The notes under the pieces were generated by a model. That model worked only from the letters and a program-made list of their open reading frames with translations, did no database searches and was not told the DNA's origin. Source: CAVOOW01 sp963697675 (lineage in GTDB: Bacteria; Actinomycetota; Actinomycetes; JACCUZ01). Taken from it: 64,000 bases of DNA. The position numbers and the translations under genes are program-made. The stretch lies in the NCBI GenBank assembly GCA_963697675.1, contig CAVOOW010000008.1:1-64000 (forward strand). The letters run 5' to 3'. Within the stretch, counting starts at the first letter, position 1; each line of letters begins with the position of its first letter. This document shows positions 38,053-47,927 of the stretch, piece after piece.

Positions 38053-38466
38053 ATGCGCCTTCTCACCGCACTGACGAACCGCCTCGCACCTCTCGAGGTG
38101 CAGGCTCACTGCGACCTTCCCTGCGGTGTCTATGACCCCGCGCAGGCCCGCATCGAGGCCGAGTCGGTCAAGGCCATCTGCGAGAAGTACGCCGCGAATG
38201 ACGACGCGGCCTTCCGGACCCGGGCCATCCTGATCAAGGAGCAGCGCTCCGAGCTGGTCAAGCACCACCTGTGGGTGCTGTGGACCGACTACTTCAAGCC
38301 CCCGCACTTCGAGAAGTACCCCGAGCTGCACGGACTGTTCAACGAGGCCACCAAGCTCGCCGGCGCCGGCGGCACGAAGTCCAGCATGGACGCTGCAACA
38401 GCCCAGGACCTGCTCGACAAGATCGCTGCGATCGACAAGATCTTCTGGGAGACGAAGCAGGCCTAG
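38053..38466 (+). CDS. sodN: Nickel-containing superoxide dismutase precursor
   Basis: Disproportionates superoxide. The precursor has an 18-residue leader followed by the nickel hook HCDLPCGVYDPAQ. The histidine becomes residue 1 of the mature protein after cleavage by SodX, with ligands Cys2 and Cys6 at the expected spacing. The mature part of about 119 residues has the four-helix bundle length. In Streptomyces, the promoter region of such genes is nickel-responsive (Nur); a Nur box was not identified here. Confidence 0.97.
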   Translation: MRLLTALTNRLAPLEVQAHCDLPCGVYDPAQARIEAESVKAICEKYAANDDAAFRTRAILIKEQRSELVKHHLWVLWTDYFKPPHFEKYPELHGLFNEATKLAGAGGTKSSMDAATAQDLLDKIAAIDKIFWETKQA

Positions 38467-38502
38467 TCCCCTGCCTCGGGCCGGGTGGCCCGCTCCCGGT
38501 TG

Positions 38503-39486
38503 TCAGCGGCGGGCGATGATCGTCCACGCCCGCCCGTTGAAGTAGTCACCGAAGCCGTAGCGCTCGGCAAGCATCCGGCGGACATGCACGATCCGGATGT
38601 CCGAGCAGTGGCGGGCGATGCGCTCCGCCATGCGGTCCTTGCTCAGGACGTTGAAGTGGTAGGTGCGTCTGGGCCGGATCTCGTGGTCGGGCTGGTCGAG
38701 CATGTTGAAGAACGAGATCAGCACCCCGCGACGGGACACCCGGCAGAGCTCGTCGATGGCCCTGTTGAACGCCTTCGGCGACAGGTGCTCGAGAAAGTCG
38801 TGCGCCATCGCCCAGTCGTACGAGCCGTCGGCAGCCTCGATGTCCTGGGCGTCGCCCACCCGGAAGTCGGCGTCGGGAAACATCCGCTGGGCATTCGCGA
38901 TGTTGTTCCTGGTCAGGTCGAAGCCCGTGTATAGGAGCAGCGGCGCCAGCCCGTAGCTGTCGAAACAGCGGTAGTCGTTCGCCGATCCGCACGCAGCCTC
39001 GATCACCGAAAGACGGCTTTTGGGCTCCGCTCGCAGCGCCTCGCTCCATGCTGCGGCAAAGCGACCCTGGTCCCCCACCACCTCGTCGTAGGCAGCCTGC
39101 CAAATGCCTGAGCGCTTGATCTCCGCCCAGTCCATGCCGTGCTCGACCGGCAGCTCGCGTTGGCGTTTCCGCAACGCCCGCTGCGTTTCCACAGCCCAGC
39201 GCATCTCTTCGTCCATGAGCTCATCGTGCGACGCCCCGTCGAGCTCCCTGATGAGCTCGTGACGCACGAGGATGCTCTGCACGTTGAGGACAGGATTCTG
39301 ATAGCTGCGGACGAGGTACCGCTTGAGGAACTTGGGCTTGGTGTCCACCCAGGCGCGTTCCAGCAGATGCCTCTCGATCCGGCGCTCCACCCGGCCACCG
39401 ACGGCCGACCCGACCGAGCGGGCGACGCGGCTGTAGCGCTCCCGTCGCCTGAACCATGCTGCGCTGTGCGTCTTCCGTGCGGCCAT
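38503..39486 (-). CDS. Class I SAM-dependent methyltransferase with N-terminal helical domain
   Basis: 327 residues. The first ~110 are basic and helical (RRIERHLLERAWVDTKPKFLKRYLVRSY). A Rossmann methyltransferase follows with VIEAACGSANDYRCFDSYG as motif I, TGFDLTRNNIANAQRMFPD, FRVGDAQDIEA and the DWAMAHDFLEHLS post-motif. Target unknown. It is tandem with a second copy at 39522 that shares most residues, showing a duplication. The family is typical of actinobacterial cell-wall or secondary-metabolite loci, but no partner genes are nearby. Confidence 0.8.
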   Translation of the reverse strand: MAARKTHSAAWFRRRERYSRVARSVGSAVGGRVERRIERHLLERAWVDTKPKFLKRYLVRSYQNPVLNVQSILVRHELIRELDGASHDELMDEEMRWAVETQRALRKRQRELPVEHGMDWAEIKRSGIWQAAYDEVVGDQGRFAAAWSEALRAEPKSRLSVIEAACGSANDYRCFDSYGLAPLLLYTGFDLTRNNIANAQRMFPDADFRVGDAQDIEAADGSYDWAMAHDFLEHLSPKAFNRAIDELCRVSRRGVLISFFNMLDQPDHEIRPRRTYHFNVLSKDRMAERIARHCSDIRIVHVRRMLAERYGFGDYFNGRAWTIIARR

Positions 39487-39521
39487 CTCGGCACGTTACT
39501 AGGACTAGGCCGGTGCCCGTC

Positions 39522-40508
39522 TCAGCGGCGGGCGATGATCGTCCACGCCCGCCCGTTGTAGTAGTCGCCGAAGCCATAGCGCTCGGCGAGCATCGTGCGG
39601 ACGTGCACCCACTGGATGTCTGAGCAGTGGCGGGCGAAGCGCTCCGCTATGCGGTCCTTGCTCAGTGCGTTGACGTGGTAGGTGCGTCTGGGCGTGATCT
39701 CGTGCTCGGGCTGGTCGAGCATGTAGAAGAACGAGATCAACACCCCTCGACGGGTCACCCTGCACAGCTCGTCGATGGCCCGGTTGAACGCGCTCGGCGA
39801 CAGATGTTCCAGCAGGTCATGCGCAACCGCCCAGTCGTACGACTGGCCGCCAGCCTCGATGTCCTGGACGTCGCCCACCCGGAAGTCGACGTCGGGAAAC
39901 ATCCGGTGGGCGTTGGCGATGTTCTGCTTGGTCAAGTCGAAACCGGTGTAGTCAAGCAGCGGCGCCATGCCGTAGCGGTCGAGATAGCGGTAGTCGTTCG
40001 CCGATCCGCACGCGGCCTCGACCACCGACAAACGGGGGCCCGCCTCCCCGCCCAGCGCGTCGGTCCACGCGGCTGCGAAGCGGTCCGGGTCCCCGATCGA
40101 CCTCGTCGTAAGCGGCCTGCCACAGGCCAGCCCGTTTGATCTCCTTGAAGTCCATGCCGAGCTCGACCTGCAGGTCACGCTTGCGTTTGCGCCAGCGCGC
40201 GGTGCTTCTCGGCGGCCCAGCGCAGCTCGTCGTCCATGAGCTCGTCGTGCGACCCACCGTCGATCTCCCTGATGAGCTCGTGCCGCGCGAGGATGCTCTG
40301 CACGTTGATGACCGGATTCTGATAGCCGCGGACGAGGTAAGTGCTCAGGCGCTCGGGATTGATGTCCGCCCAGGCTCGCTCAAGCAGATACCTTTCGATC
40401 CTGCGCTCCACCGGGCCGCCGATCGCCGTGCCGAACCGTCGCGCTATGCGGCTGCAGGCGCTCCCGTCGTCTGGCCCATGCTGCCCTGTGTGTCGTCCGT
40501 GCGGCCAT
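39522..40508 (-). pseudogene. Second copy of the tandem methyltransferase, with three frameshifts
   Basis: The start MAARTTHRAAWARRRERLQ (ATG 40508) matches the first paralog's N-terminus. The remainder lies in three different frames: ERRIERYLLERAWADINPERL, then KRDLQVELGMDFKEIKRAG, then VVEAACGSANDYRYLDRYG through to TIIARR. Shifts lie near 40420, 40200 and 40100. The methyltransferase domain itself is intact over the last 200 residues and about 80% like the first copy. Either a decayed duplicate or several sequencing errors could explain it. Confidence 0.8.
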
Positions 40509-40533
40509 CTCGATCGGCACGTTACTAGGGTCG

Positions 40534-41253
40534 GTGCCCGTGAGCATCCTCGTCGTCACCGGAACCGGGACCGGTGTCGGCAAGACGGTTGTGACGGCGG
40601 CGGTCGCGGCGCTGGCGGTGGCACGTGGCATCCGTGTCGCGGTCGTGAAGCCGGCGCAGACCGGTGTCGGCGCGAACGAACCGGGCGACCTGGACGACGT
40701 ACGCCGTCTCACGACTGTCGCCGACCTGCACGAGTTCGCCCGGCTGCCCGACGCGCTGTCCCCCGCCGCCGCCGCCCGTCGGGCGGGCGTGCCACCGCTC
40801 GACCTGGGCGAGGTTGCTGCCAGGGTCCGGGCGCTTGCCGCCGACCGCGACCTCGTCGTCGTGGAGGGCGCGGGAGGGCTTCTCGTGCGGTACGACGACG
40901 CGGGCTCGACGATTGCCGGGTTGGCCCGCCTGCTCGATGCCGAGGTTCTCGTAGTCGTCGACCCGTCGCTCGGCACCCTCAACCACACTGCCCTGACCCT
41001 CGAGGCCCTCGCCCATCGCGACCTGCGACTGTCGGGGGTGGTGATCGGCGCCTGGCCGGACGATCCCGACCTGGCCTGCCGCAGCAACATCCGCGACCTC
41101 GAGGCCCTCGCGGCACAGCCGCTCGCCGGGGCGATGCGCGCCGGCGCCGGTGTGCTCACGCCGCCGGAGTTCCTGCTCGCCGCGCGCGCCGGCTTGGGTC
41201 CGTCGTGGGGCGGCGACTTCGATGCGGCAGACTTCCGGCGTGCTTACGACTGA
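40534..41253 (+). CDS. bioD: Dethiobiotin synthetase
   Basis: Closes the ureido ring of dethiobiotin from diaminopelargonate, CO2 and ATP. The P-loop reads [21 protein letters not shown], followed by [18 protein letters not shown] and [16 protein letters not shown], all canonical. 239 residues. The listed start has an alternative GTG two codons later. It is divergent from the methyltransferase copy and overlaps bioB by 14 bases, so bioD and bioB are translationally coupled. Confidence 0.95.
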   Translation: MPVSILVVTGTGTGVGKTVVTAAVAALAVARGIRVAVVKPAQTGVGANEPGDLDDVRRLTTVADLHEFARLPDALSPAAAARRAGVPPLDLGEVAARVRALAADRDLVVVEGAGGLLVRYDDAGSTIAGLARLLDAEVLVVVDPSLGTLNHTALTLEALAHRDLRLSGVVIGAWPDDPDLACRSNIRDLEALAAQPLAGAMRAGAGVLTPPEFLLAARAGLGPSWGGDFDAADFRRAYD

Positions 41254-42244
41254 GAGCGTCCTCGCGTCCGCCCGGTGGCAGGTGCTCGACGACGGGCACG
41301 GGCTCGGTGAAGCACAGGTCCTCGAGGTGCTGCGCCTGCCCGACGAGGACCTCCCCGCGCTCCTGGCTCTCGCCCACGAGGTGCGGCTGCGCTGGTGCGG
41401 ACCCGAGGTCGAGGTCGAGGGCATCGTGTCGGTCAAGACCGGCGGCTGCCCCGAGGACTGCCACTTCTGCTCGCAGTCCGGGCTGTTCTCCTCACCCGTG
41501 CGGTCGGCATGGTTGGACATCCCGTCGCTGGTGCAGGCGGCCGTCGAGACCGCCGCGACCGGTGCGACGGAGTTCTGCATCGTGGCCGCCGTGCGCGGGC
41601 CGGACAAGCGGCTCATGGCGCAGATGCGCGAAGGGGTCGCGGCCATCCGTGCTGCGGTCGAGATCAATGTCGCGGCCTCGCTCGGGATGCTCACGCAGGA
41701 GCAGGTCGACGAGCTCAGGGACATGGGCATCCACCGCTACAACCACAACCTCGAGACCGCGCGCTCACACTTCCCCGCGGTGGTGACCACGCACTCGTGG
41801 GAGGAGCGATGGTCGACCTTGACGATGGTCCGCGAGGCCGGCATGGAGGTCTGCTGCGGCGGCATCGTCGGCATGGGCGAGACGCTCGAACAGCGCGCCG
41901 AGTTCGCCGCGCAGCTGGCCGAGCTCGATCCCGACGAGGTGCCGCTCAACTTCCTCAACCCCCGGCCCGGCACGCCGTTCGGGGAGCTGCCCGTCATGTC
42001 CGGTCCCGAGGCGCTGCGGACCATCGCCGCGTTCCGGTTGGCGCTGCCCCGCACGATCCTGCGCTTCGCCGGCGGTCGGGAGATCACCCTCGGCGACCTG
42101 GGCACCCGCGACGGCATGCTCGGCGGCATCAACGCGGTCATCGTCGGTAACTACCTGACCACGCTCGGTCGCGATCCCGGCGACGACCTCGCCCTGCTGG
42201 GCGAGCTGGAGATGCCGATCAAGGCCCTCTCCGACACGCTCTGA
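41240..42244 (+). CDS. bioB: Biotin synthase
   Basis: Radical SAM enzyme that inserts sulfur into dethiobiotin. GTG 41240 is inside the end of bioD. The radical SAM cluster motif Cys-x3-Cys-x2-Cys is in [15 protein letters not shown] (about residue 68). The later signatures [32 protein letters not shown] and [11 protein letters not shown] match the type of BioB that needs the auxiliary protein BsaP in actinobacteria. BsaP is encoded 2.5 kb downstream. Confidence 0.95.
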   Translation: MLTTESVLASARWQVLDDGHGLGEAQVLEVLRLPDEDLPALLALAHEVRLRWCGPEVEVEGIVSVKTGGCPEDCHFCSQSGLFSSPVRSAWLDIPSLVQAAVETAATGATEFCIVAAVRGPDKRLMAQMREGVAAIRAAVEINVAASLGMLTQEQVDELRDMGIHRYNHNLETARSHFPAVVTTHSWEERWSTLTMVREAGMEVCCGGIVGMGETLEQRAEFAAQLAELDPDEVPLNFLNPRPGTPFGELPVMSGPEALRTIAAFRLALPRTILRFAGGREITLGDLGTRDGMLGGINAVIVGNYLTTLGRDPGDDLALLGELEMPIKALSDTL

Positions 42245-42342
42245 GAGCGGGGCGAGCCTGACAAGTCACCGCGTTCGGGGTTAGACGCACAGCAAGCGGG
42301 AAACCTTCGGCGGTCGCATTCCCTGCGCGCAGGAGCCCAGCC

Positions 42343-42600
42343 ATGGCCGTTTACGAGCCCGATGACCCCGCGAAAGACCCGGCTCTGTCGCCCGAGGCGA
42401 GAGAGCGCGCCGAGCGCCACGACCGCAGCCCGTGGAACTGGCTGCTGCTCGTGCCGCTGGTGGTGGTGCTCTTCCCGCCCATCTACAACCGCATCGACCC
42501 CACGCTGTTCGACTGGCCGTTCTTCTACTGGTACCAGATGGCCGCCATCATCCTCAGCGTCCTCGTGACCCTTGCCGTCTACCAGAAGACGAGGGGCTGA
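42343..42600 (+). CDS. DUF3311 small membrane protein
   Basis: 85 residues with two transmembrane segments (LLLVPLVVVLFPPIYN and YQMAAIILSVLVTLAVYQ) separated by the DUF3311 signature RIDPTLFDWPFFYWYQ. These proteins accompany sodium-solute symporters, probably as a small subunit. Its stop precedes the symporter start by one base. The 98-base leader contains possible hairpins but no riboswitch that I recognise. Confidence 0.88.
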   Translation: MAVYEPDDPAKDPALSPEARERAERHDRSPWNWLLLVPLVVVLFPPIYNRIDPTLFDWPFFYWYQMAAIILSVLVTLAVYQKTRG

Positions 42601-42601
42601 C

Positions 42602-44239
42602 ATGTTCGACAACGTCAACGGGGTCGAGCTGACCGTCTTCATCGTCCTGTTCGTCGCTGTCAGCGGCATGGGCTTCGTCGCCTCCCGCTGGCGTCGGGCC
42701 GACGACCTGGAGCACCTCGACGAGTGGGGCCTCGGCGGCCGCGACTTCGGACCCTGGATCACCTGGTTCCTGCTCGGCGGCGACCTGTACACGGCCTACA
42801 CGTTCGTCGCCGTTCCCGCGCTCGTCTTCGGCGCCGGAGCGATCGGCTTCTTCGCTGTTCCTTACACGATCGTGGTCTACCCGATCGTGTTCCTCGTGCT
42901 GATCCGGCTCTGGTCGATCTCGCACATACACGGCTTCGTCACCCCGGCCGACTTCGTACGCGCGAGGCACGGCTCGTCGACGCTCGCCCTGCTCGTCGCC
43001 ATCACCGGCATCGTCGCGACCATGCCCTACATCGCGCTGCAGCTCGTCGGCATCGAGGCCGTGCTCAAGGCGATGGGCGTCACCGGCCACATTCCGATCA
43101 TCGTCGCGTTCGCCATCCTCGCGGCCTACACCTACAACTCCGGCCTGCGAGCACCTGCGCTCATCGCGTTCGTCAAGGACGGCCTGATCTACCTCGTGAT
43201 CATCGTCGCCGTCATCGTGATCCCCTACAAGCTCGGTGGCTGGAACGACATCTTCGGCGCCGCTGAGAAGAAGTTCGCCGCGTCGCCGAACCCTGGGGAC
43301 GGCGTGATCCTCGCCGGCCCGGCGCAGTTGCAGTACGCGACTCTTGCGTTCGGCTCGGCTCTTGCGCTGTTCCTCTACCCGCACTCGATCACCGCCGTGC
43401 TCGCCTCACGGGACCGCAACGTGATCAAGCGCAACATGGCGGCGTTGCCGGCCTACAGCTTCATCCTCGGCCTGCTCGCACTGCTGGGCTACATGGCGAT
43501 CAAGGCCGGCATCGTGCCGATCACCAGCGCCGAGGGCAAGCCCGACAACAACACGATCGTGCCGCTGCTGTTCGACAAGATGTTCGACAGCTGGTTCGCC
43601 GGAGTCGCCTTCGCAGCAATCGGCATCGGAGCACTCGTGCCGGCAGCGATCATGTCGATCGCCGCGGCGAACCTGTGGACCCGCAACATCTACAAGGAGT
43701 ACATCAACAAGGGCGCGACCCCGAAGCAGGAGGCGCGCAGCAGCAAGCTCGCCTCACTGGTGGTCAAGTTCGGTGCGCTGCTTGCGATCCTGGGCCTCGA
43801 CCCGCAGTTCTCGATCGACCTGCAGCTGATCGGCGGCATCATCATCCTGCAGACGCTGCCGGCGGTGGCGCTCGGCCTCTATACGCGATGGTTCCACCGG
43901 TGGGCCTTGATCTCCGGCTTGATCGCGGGCCTGGCCGTCGGCTTCTGGACGACCTACCAGATCCAGCAGACGCTGGTGAACGCCGACAAGACCGTGACGG
44001 TCGTCAAGGCTCACTTCGGTGGCTCGGGCTTCCCGCTCTCGAAGCTGGGGATGGACACGACGTGGTCGATCTACGCCGGCTTCCTGGCGCTGCTCGCGAA
44101 CCTGGTCGTCTGCATCATCGCCACCCTCGTGCTGCGTGCGCTGAAAGCGCCCGAGGGCGAGGACCGCACGAAGTCCGACGAGTACTTCGCCGACCGTGGC
44201 GACCCGCGGGTCCATGACCTGCCGGAGGTCGTGCACTAG
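42602..44239 (+). CDS. Sodium:solute symporter family transporter (MctP/ActP-like)
   Basis: 545 residues with about 13 transmembrane segments. The conserved segment GLGGRDFGPWITWFLLGGDLYTAYTF and the central IAAANLWTRNIYKEYI match monocarboxylate/amino-acid members of the SSS family. Paired with DUF3311. It sits between bioDB and bsaP, so a biotin-pathway or pimelate-related substrate is possible, but this rests only on location. The C-terminal tail is acidic and cytoplasmic. Confidence 0.88.
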   Translation: MFDNVNGVELTVFIVLFVAVSGMGFVASRWRRADDLEHLDEWGLGGRDFGPWITWFLLGGDLYTAYTFVAVPALVFGAGAIGFFAVPYTIVVYPIVFLVLIRLWSISHIHGFVTPADFVRARHGSSTLALLVAITGIVATMPYIALQLVGIEAVLKAMGVTGHIPIIVAFAILAAYTYNSGLRAPALIAFVKDGLIYLVIIVAVIVIPYKLGGWNDIFGAAEKKFAASPNPGDGVILAGPAQLQYATLAFGSALALFLYPHSITAVLASRDRNVIKRNMAALPAYSFILGLLALLGYMAIKAGIVPITSAEGKPDNNTIVPLLFDKMFDSWFAGVAFAAIGIGALVPAAIMSIAAANLWTRNIYKEYINKGATPKQEARSSKLASLVVKFGALLAILGLDPQFSIDLQLIGGIIILQTLPAVALGLYTRWFHRWALISGLIAGLAVGFWTTYQIQQTLVNADKTVTVVKAHFGGSGFPLSKLGMDTTWSIYAGFLALLANLVVCIIATLVLRALKAPEGEDRTKSDEYFADRGDPRVHDLPEVVH

Positions 44240-44267
44240 GGCCGCGCACGCCTCTTAGGCTGGGCCG

Positions 44268-44763
44268 GTGATCCTGCGCCGCGCCCAGCCCGAGGAGTTC
44301 GCCGCCGTCGGCCGGCTGACGTTGGCGGCCTACGTGGCCGACGGCTACCTCGACAGACGATCACGAGTACGCGACCGAGCTGAGCGCCGCTGCCCATCGA
44401 GCTGCTGAGGCCGAGCTCATCGTCGCGGTCGACCCCGGCACCCACGAGCTGCTCGGCACCGTGACGTTCTGCCTGGCCGGCTCGCACTACGCGGAGGTAT
44501 CGCGCCCCGGCGAGGCGGAGTTCCGGATGCTCGCCGTCGCGCCGGCAGCGCGCGGGCAGGGCATCGGTCACGCCCTGGCCCGCTGGTGCGTCGACAGGGC
44601 CCGCGAGCAGGGCTGCACGGCCGTCGTCCTGTCGAGCCTCGACCAGATGCACGCCGCGCATCGGTTGTACGAGCGCATGGGCTTCCGCAGGCTGCCCGAG
44701 CGCGACTGGTTTCCGACGCCGGAGATAACTCTGGTCAGCTATGTGCTGGACCTCGAGCAATGA
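44268..44763 (+). CDS. GNAT-family N-acetyltransferase, one frameshift
   Basis: About 165 residues. The start GTG 44268 reads [28 protein letters not shown]. One frame later the protein continues [23 protein letters not shown]. The acetyl-CoA motif is [23 protein letters not shown], and [15 protein letters not shown] ends the fold. An extra base near 44357 separates the parts. Its stop overlaps the bsaP start (ATGA), so bsaP is likely translated from the same mRNA. Confidence 0.82.
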
Positions 44764-45101
44764 CCGCCGTGACGTTCTGCGACCAGTGCGGTGCGGACGC
44801 GGCGGTCGGCGACCACCTCGGCTGTGCGCAGCGACGCATGCTCGAGCCGCCGCGCTACTGCTCGGCGTGCCGGCGACGCATGGTGGTGCAGGTGCTGCCG
44901 CTCGGCTGGTCGGCGCGGTGCGTGGAGCACGGGGTCAGCACTAGCGCCGAGAGAACGTCGGATCAGGCGACGAGGCCGAGGCGGCGCAGCTCGACCGTGA
45001 GGTCGTGCGGGTTCGTCGAGGCGGTCATGGCCGCGTCGAGCGTGATGACGCCGTCGCGGATGAGTGTGACGAGGTGCTGGTCGAAGGTCTGCATGCCGTA
45101 G
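44760..45101 (+). CDS. bsaP: BsaP, biotin synthase auxiliary protein (C-terminus over-extended)
   Basis: A small cysteine-rich protein required for BioB activity in mycobacteria. The first ~60 residues read [19 protein letters not shown]..., then [30 protein letters not shown]: two Cys pairs plus further Cys and His for a metal or iron-sulfur site. Beyond about 44945 the frame runs antisense into pilT, so the natural stop is probably near there and was lost by an indel. In mycobacteria bsaP is directly after bioB; here three genes intervene. Confidence 0.8.
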   Translation: MTAVTFCDQCGADAAVGDHLGCAQRRMLEPPRYCSACRRRMVVQVLPLGWSARCVEHGVSTSAERTSDQATRPRRRSSTVRSCGFVEAVMAASSVMTPSRMSVTRCWSKVCMP

Positions 45102-46114
45102 TAGGCACCGTCCTTGATCAGGGCCTCGATGCCGGAGGTCTTGTCGGGGTCGGTGATGGCGTCGGCGATGCGTCCCGTGTTGACGCAGATCTCCATCGCG
45201 ACGCAACGGCCCTGGCCGTCAGCGCGCGGCACGAGGCGCTGGCAGATGATGCCGCGCAGCGCTGACGCGAGCGAGAGCCGCACCTGCTTCTGCTCGTGCG
45301 GCGGGAAGAAGTCGATGACGCGGGTGATGGTCTCGGCCGCGTCGGTCGTGTGCAGCGTCGACATGACGAAGTGGCCGGTCTCGGAGGCGGCCAGCGCCGC
45401 CTTGACGGTCTCGTGGTCACGCATCTCACCGACGAGGATGACGTCGGGGTCCTGGCGCATCGCCGCGCGCAACGCGGTCGTGAAGTCCGCGGTGTCGAGG
45501 CGCACCTCGCGCTGGTTGATCATCGAGAGCTTGTCGAAGTGCAGCACCTCGATGGGGTCCTCGATCGTGACGACGTGGACCTCGCGGTTGTTGTTGATGT
45601 GGTCGATCATGCCGGCGAGGGTGGTGGTCTTTCCCGAGCCGGTCGGGCCGGTGACCAGGACCAGTCCGCGCGGCTCCATGGCAAGCGCGCTGAGCACGGG
45701 CGGCAGTCCGAGGTCGTCGAGGGCGATGGCGCCGACACTGACGCGGCGGAAGACCATGCCGGCCGAGCCGCGGGAGCGGAAGGCGTTGACGCGGAACCGG
45801 CCGAGGCCGGGCACGGAGTAGGCGAAGTCGGCCTCGTTGGTCCGGGCGAACTCGGCGACGAGGTCGTCACGGAGCACTTCGGCGACCATGTGCTCGGTGT
45901 CGGCGGGACTCAGCGTGGGTGCCTGCAGCTTTCGCAGGCGGCCATCAATGCGCACCCGCGGCGGCGACCCCACCTTGACGTGCAGGTCCGATCCGTTCAC
46001 TTCGCCAAGGGCACGAAGGAACGACACGACTGACTGAGGTTCCGATCCGCTCACGAGGGATGTTTCGGGCGTCTCGGGGGTTACCTTGAGCCTTCCGGGG
46101 CCACCGGGTGGCAT
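44963..46114 (-). CDS. pilT: PilT-type twitching ATPase of the type IV pilus system
   Basis: A 383-residue secretion-superfamily ATPase. It has the N-terminal PAS-like part with [18 protein letters not shown], Walker [20 protein letters not shown], Asp box [15 protein letters not shown], Walker [13 protein letters not shown] and His box [19 protein letters not shown]. It retracts type IV pili. No other pilus gene is in the window, so it is a detached locus, common in actinobacteria. The first ~20 residues before VVSFLRAL are unconserved. Confidence 0.9.
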   Translation of the reverse strand: MPPGGPGRLKVTPETPETSLVSGSEPQSVVSFLRALGEVNGSDLHVKVGSPPRVRIDGRLRKLQAPTLSPADTEHMVAEVLRDDLVAEFARTNEADFAYSVPGLGRFRVNAFRSRGSAGMVFRRVSVGAIALDDLGLPPVLSALAMEPRGLVLVTGPTGSGKTTTLAGMIDHINNNREVHVVTIEDPIEVLHFDKLSMINQREVRLDTADFTTALRAAMRQDPDVILVGEMRDHETVKAALAASETGHFVMSTLHTTDAAETITRVIDFFPPHEQKQVRLSLASALRGIICQRLVPRADGQGRCVAMEICVNTGRIADAITDPDKTSGIEALIKDGAYYGMQTFDQHLVTLIRDGVITLDAAMTASTNPHDLTVELRRLGLVA

Positions 46115-46161
46115 CTGAGACGCATCCCACCAGTATCCGGGCTGCCGAGGCCCGGCCAGGC

Positions 46162-46377
46162 TCAGCCGATGACGGCGATGACGTCGCCCTCCTGGACCAC
46201 GTCGCCCTCGGCCACGTGCAGGGCCGACACCGTGCCCGAGGTCTCGGTGATCACCGGGATCTCCATCTTCATGGACTCGAGGATCACCAGCGTGTCGCCG
46301 TCCTCGACGCTGTCTCCGGCGGCGACCACCACCTTCCAGACATTGGCCACCATCTCCGCCCGGATCTCCTCAGCCAC
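46162..46377 (-). CDS. Stand-alone biotin carboxyl carrier protein
   Basis: A 71-residue biotinyl domain from GTG 46377 (ribosome site GGAG seven bases upstream). It shows LVILESMKMEIPVI, where the lysine of ESMKM is the biotinylation site, and ends EGDVVQEGDVIAVIG. It is the carrier for a biotin carboxylase, probably the accC gene 113 bases upstream on the same strand. No carboxyltransferase subunit is in the window. Confidence 0.88.
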   Translation of the reverse strand: MAEEIRAEMVANVWKVVVAAGDSVEDGDTLVILESMKMEIPVITETSGTVSALHVAEGDVVQEGDVIAVIG

Positions 46378-46489
46378 TCTGACTCCTTCCCCATCGGTGC
46401 GCCGGCCGTCCGGGGGCGCGTCCGCATCCAACCACAGCGAGCCGAGCGCAATTCGGAGCGGTGCCGGCGCACCGCGACGCTCGGAACGC

Positions 46490-47830
46490 TCAGCCGCGCA
46501 TCCGCCCGACGATGCCGGTGTCGTAGTCACCGGACTGGAACTCGGGCGTGTCGAGCAGCTCGACGAAGAACGGGAGGTTGCACTTGGGTCCCTCGACCCG
46601 GAAGCCCGCCAGGGCGGCTCTGGCCCGCGCGAGGGCCTCCTCACGGTCGGCTCCGTGGACGACGAGCTTGGCCAGCAGTGAGTCGTAGTGGGGGGTCACC
46701 ACGTTGCCGAGCCGGTAGCCCGAGTCCACGCGAACTCCCACGCCTGTCGGCTCCGCCCAGCCGGTGATCTTCCCCGGCCCTGGCAGGAACCGCTTCGGGT
46801 CCTCGGCGTTGACCCGCATCTCGATGGCATGTCCGACCGGCGAGACGCGCTCCGGGTCGAAGTGGACCGGCTCGCCGGCGGCGACGCGCAGCTGCGCCTC
46901 CACGATGTCGAGCCCCGTCACCATCTCGGTGATCGGGTGCTCGACCTGCAGGCGGGTGTTCATCTCGAGGAAGACGAACTCGCCAGACGCGGGGTCCAGC
47001 AGGAACTCGACCGTGCCTGCGCCGCGATAGCCCACCGTCTCAGCGGCCCGCACCGCGGCCTGGCAGAGCGCCCGCCGCAGGGCATCGTCGACCGCCGGAG
47101 ACGGTGTCTCCTCGACGAGCTTCTGGTTGCGCCGCTGCACCGAGCAGTCGCGCTCGCCGAGGGCCACGATGCGGCCGTCTGCGAGTCCGAGAACCTGCAC
47201 CTCGACGTGGCGGACCCTGGGATAGAAACGCTCCAAGAGCACCGCCGGATCGCCGAACATCCGCTCGGCGAAGCCACGTACACGCTCGTACTCTCCTGGC
47301 AGTGACTCCTCGTCGGCCGCGACGCCCATGCCCATCCCGCCGCCTCCCGCCGACGCCTTGACCATCAACGGGAACCCGATCTCGCGAGCCGCGACCACTG
47401 CTGCGGCGCCGTCAGCCAGCGGCGACGTGGTGCCTCGTGACACCGGCACTCCGGCGGCTGCGACCAGGTTGCGCGCGCGGATCTTGTCGCCCATCTGCTC
47501 GATCGCCTCGGCCGTCGGCCCGACCCAGACGAGGCCCGCGGCACCGACGGCCGCCGCGAACGTCGGGTCCTCGGACAGGAAGCCATAGCCGGGGTGGATC
47601 GCCCCGGCATCGCTCTGCCCGGCAGCCTCCAGCACGACCACCGGGTCGCGGTAGCTCTGCGCGGGAGAAGCCGGGCCGATTTCGATGGCCTCGTCGGCCT
47701 CGTGCACGAACGGCAGGTCCGCGTCCGCCTCGGAATAGACCGCGATCGCCCGCAGTCCCATTCGCTGGGTCGTGCGGATGATGCGGCGAGCGATCTCGCC
47801 GCGGTTGGCGACGAGCACGGACTCGAACAC
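46490..47830 (-). CDS. accC: Biotin carboxylase subunit of acetyl/acyl-CoA carboxylase
   Basis: ATP-grasp enzyme that carboxylates biotin. 446 residues with FESVLVANRGEIARRIIRT at the start, PLMVKASAGGGGMGMGVA as ATP-binding loop, HVEVQVLGLADGRIVALGERDCSVQRRNQKLVEE, and the FLEMNTRLQVEHPITEMVTG active-site block. It lacks any fused carrier domain, so the small BCCP gene downstream supplies it. The frame is intact. Clear link to the biotin genes 5-6 kb away. Confidence 0.95.
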   Translation of the reverse strand: MFESVLVANRGEIARRIIRTTQRMGLRAIAVYSEADADLPFVHEADEAIEIGPASPAQSYRDPVVVLEAAGQSDAGAIHPGYGFLSEDPTFAAAVGAAGLVWVGPTAEAIEQMGDKIRARNLVAAAGVPVSRGTTSPLADGAAAVVAAREIGFPLMVKASAGGGGMGMGVAADEESLPGEYERVRGFAERMFGDPAVLLERFYPRVRHVEVQVLGLADGRIVALGERDCSVQRRNQKLVEETPSPAVDDALRRALCQAAVRAAETVGYRGAGTVEFLLDPASGEFVFLEMNTRLQVEHPITEMVTGLDIVEAQLRVAAGEPVHFDPERVSPVGHAIEMRVNAEDPKRFLPGPGKITGWAEPTGVGVRVDSGYRLGNVVTPHYDSLLAKLVVHGADREEALARARAALAGFRVEGPKCNLPFFVELLDTPEFQSGDYDTGIVGRMRG

Positions 47831-47927
47831 TGGCGGACCTGACTCTCACGCGAAAGTTGAAAAATGCCGGCGTCACTCCGACTGTCAATACCAGGCGTCG
47901 GGGTGTCGGCAAGCGAGACTAATAGGC

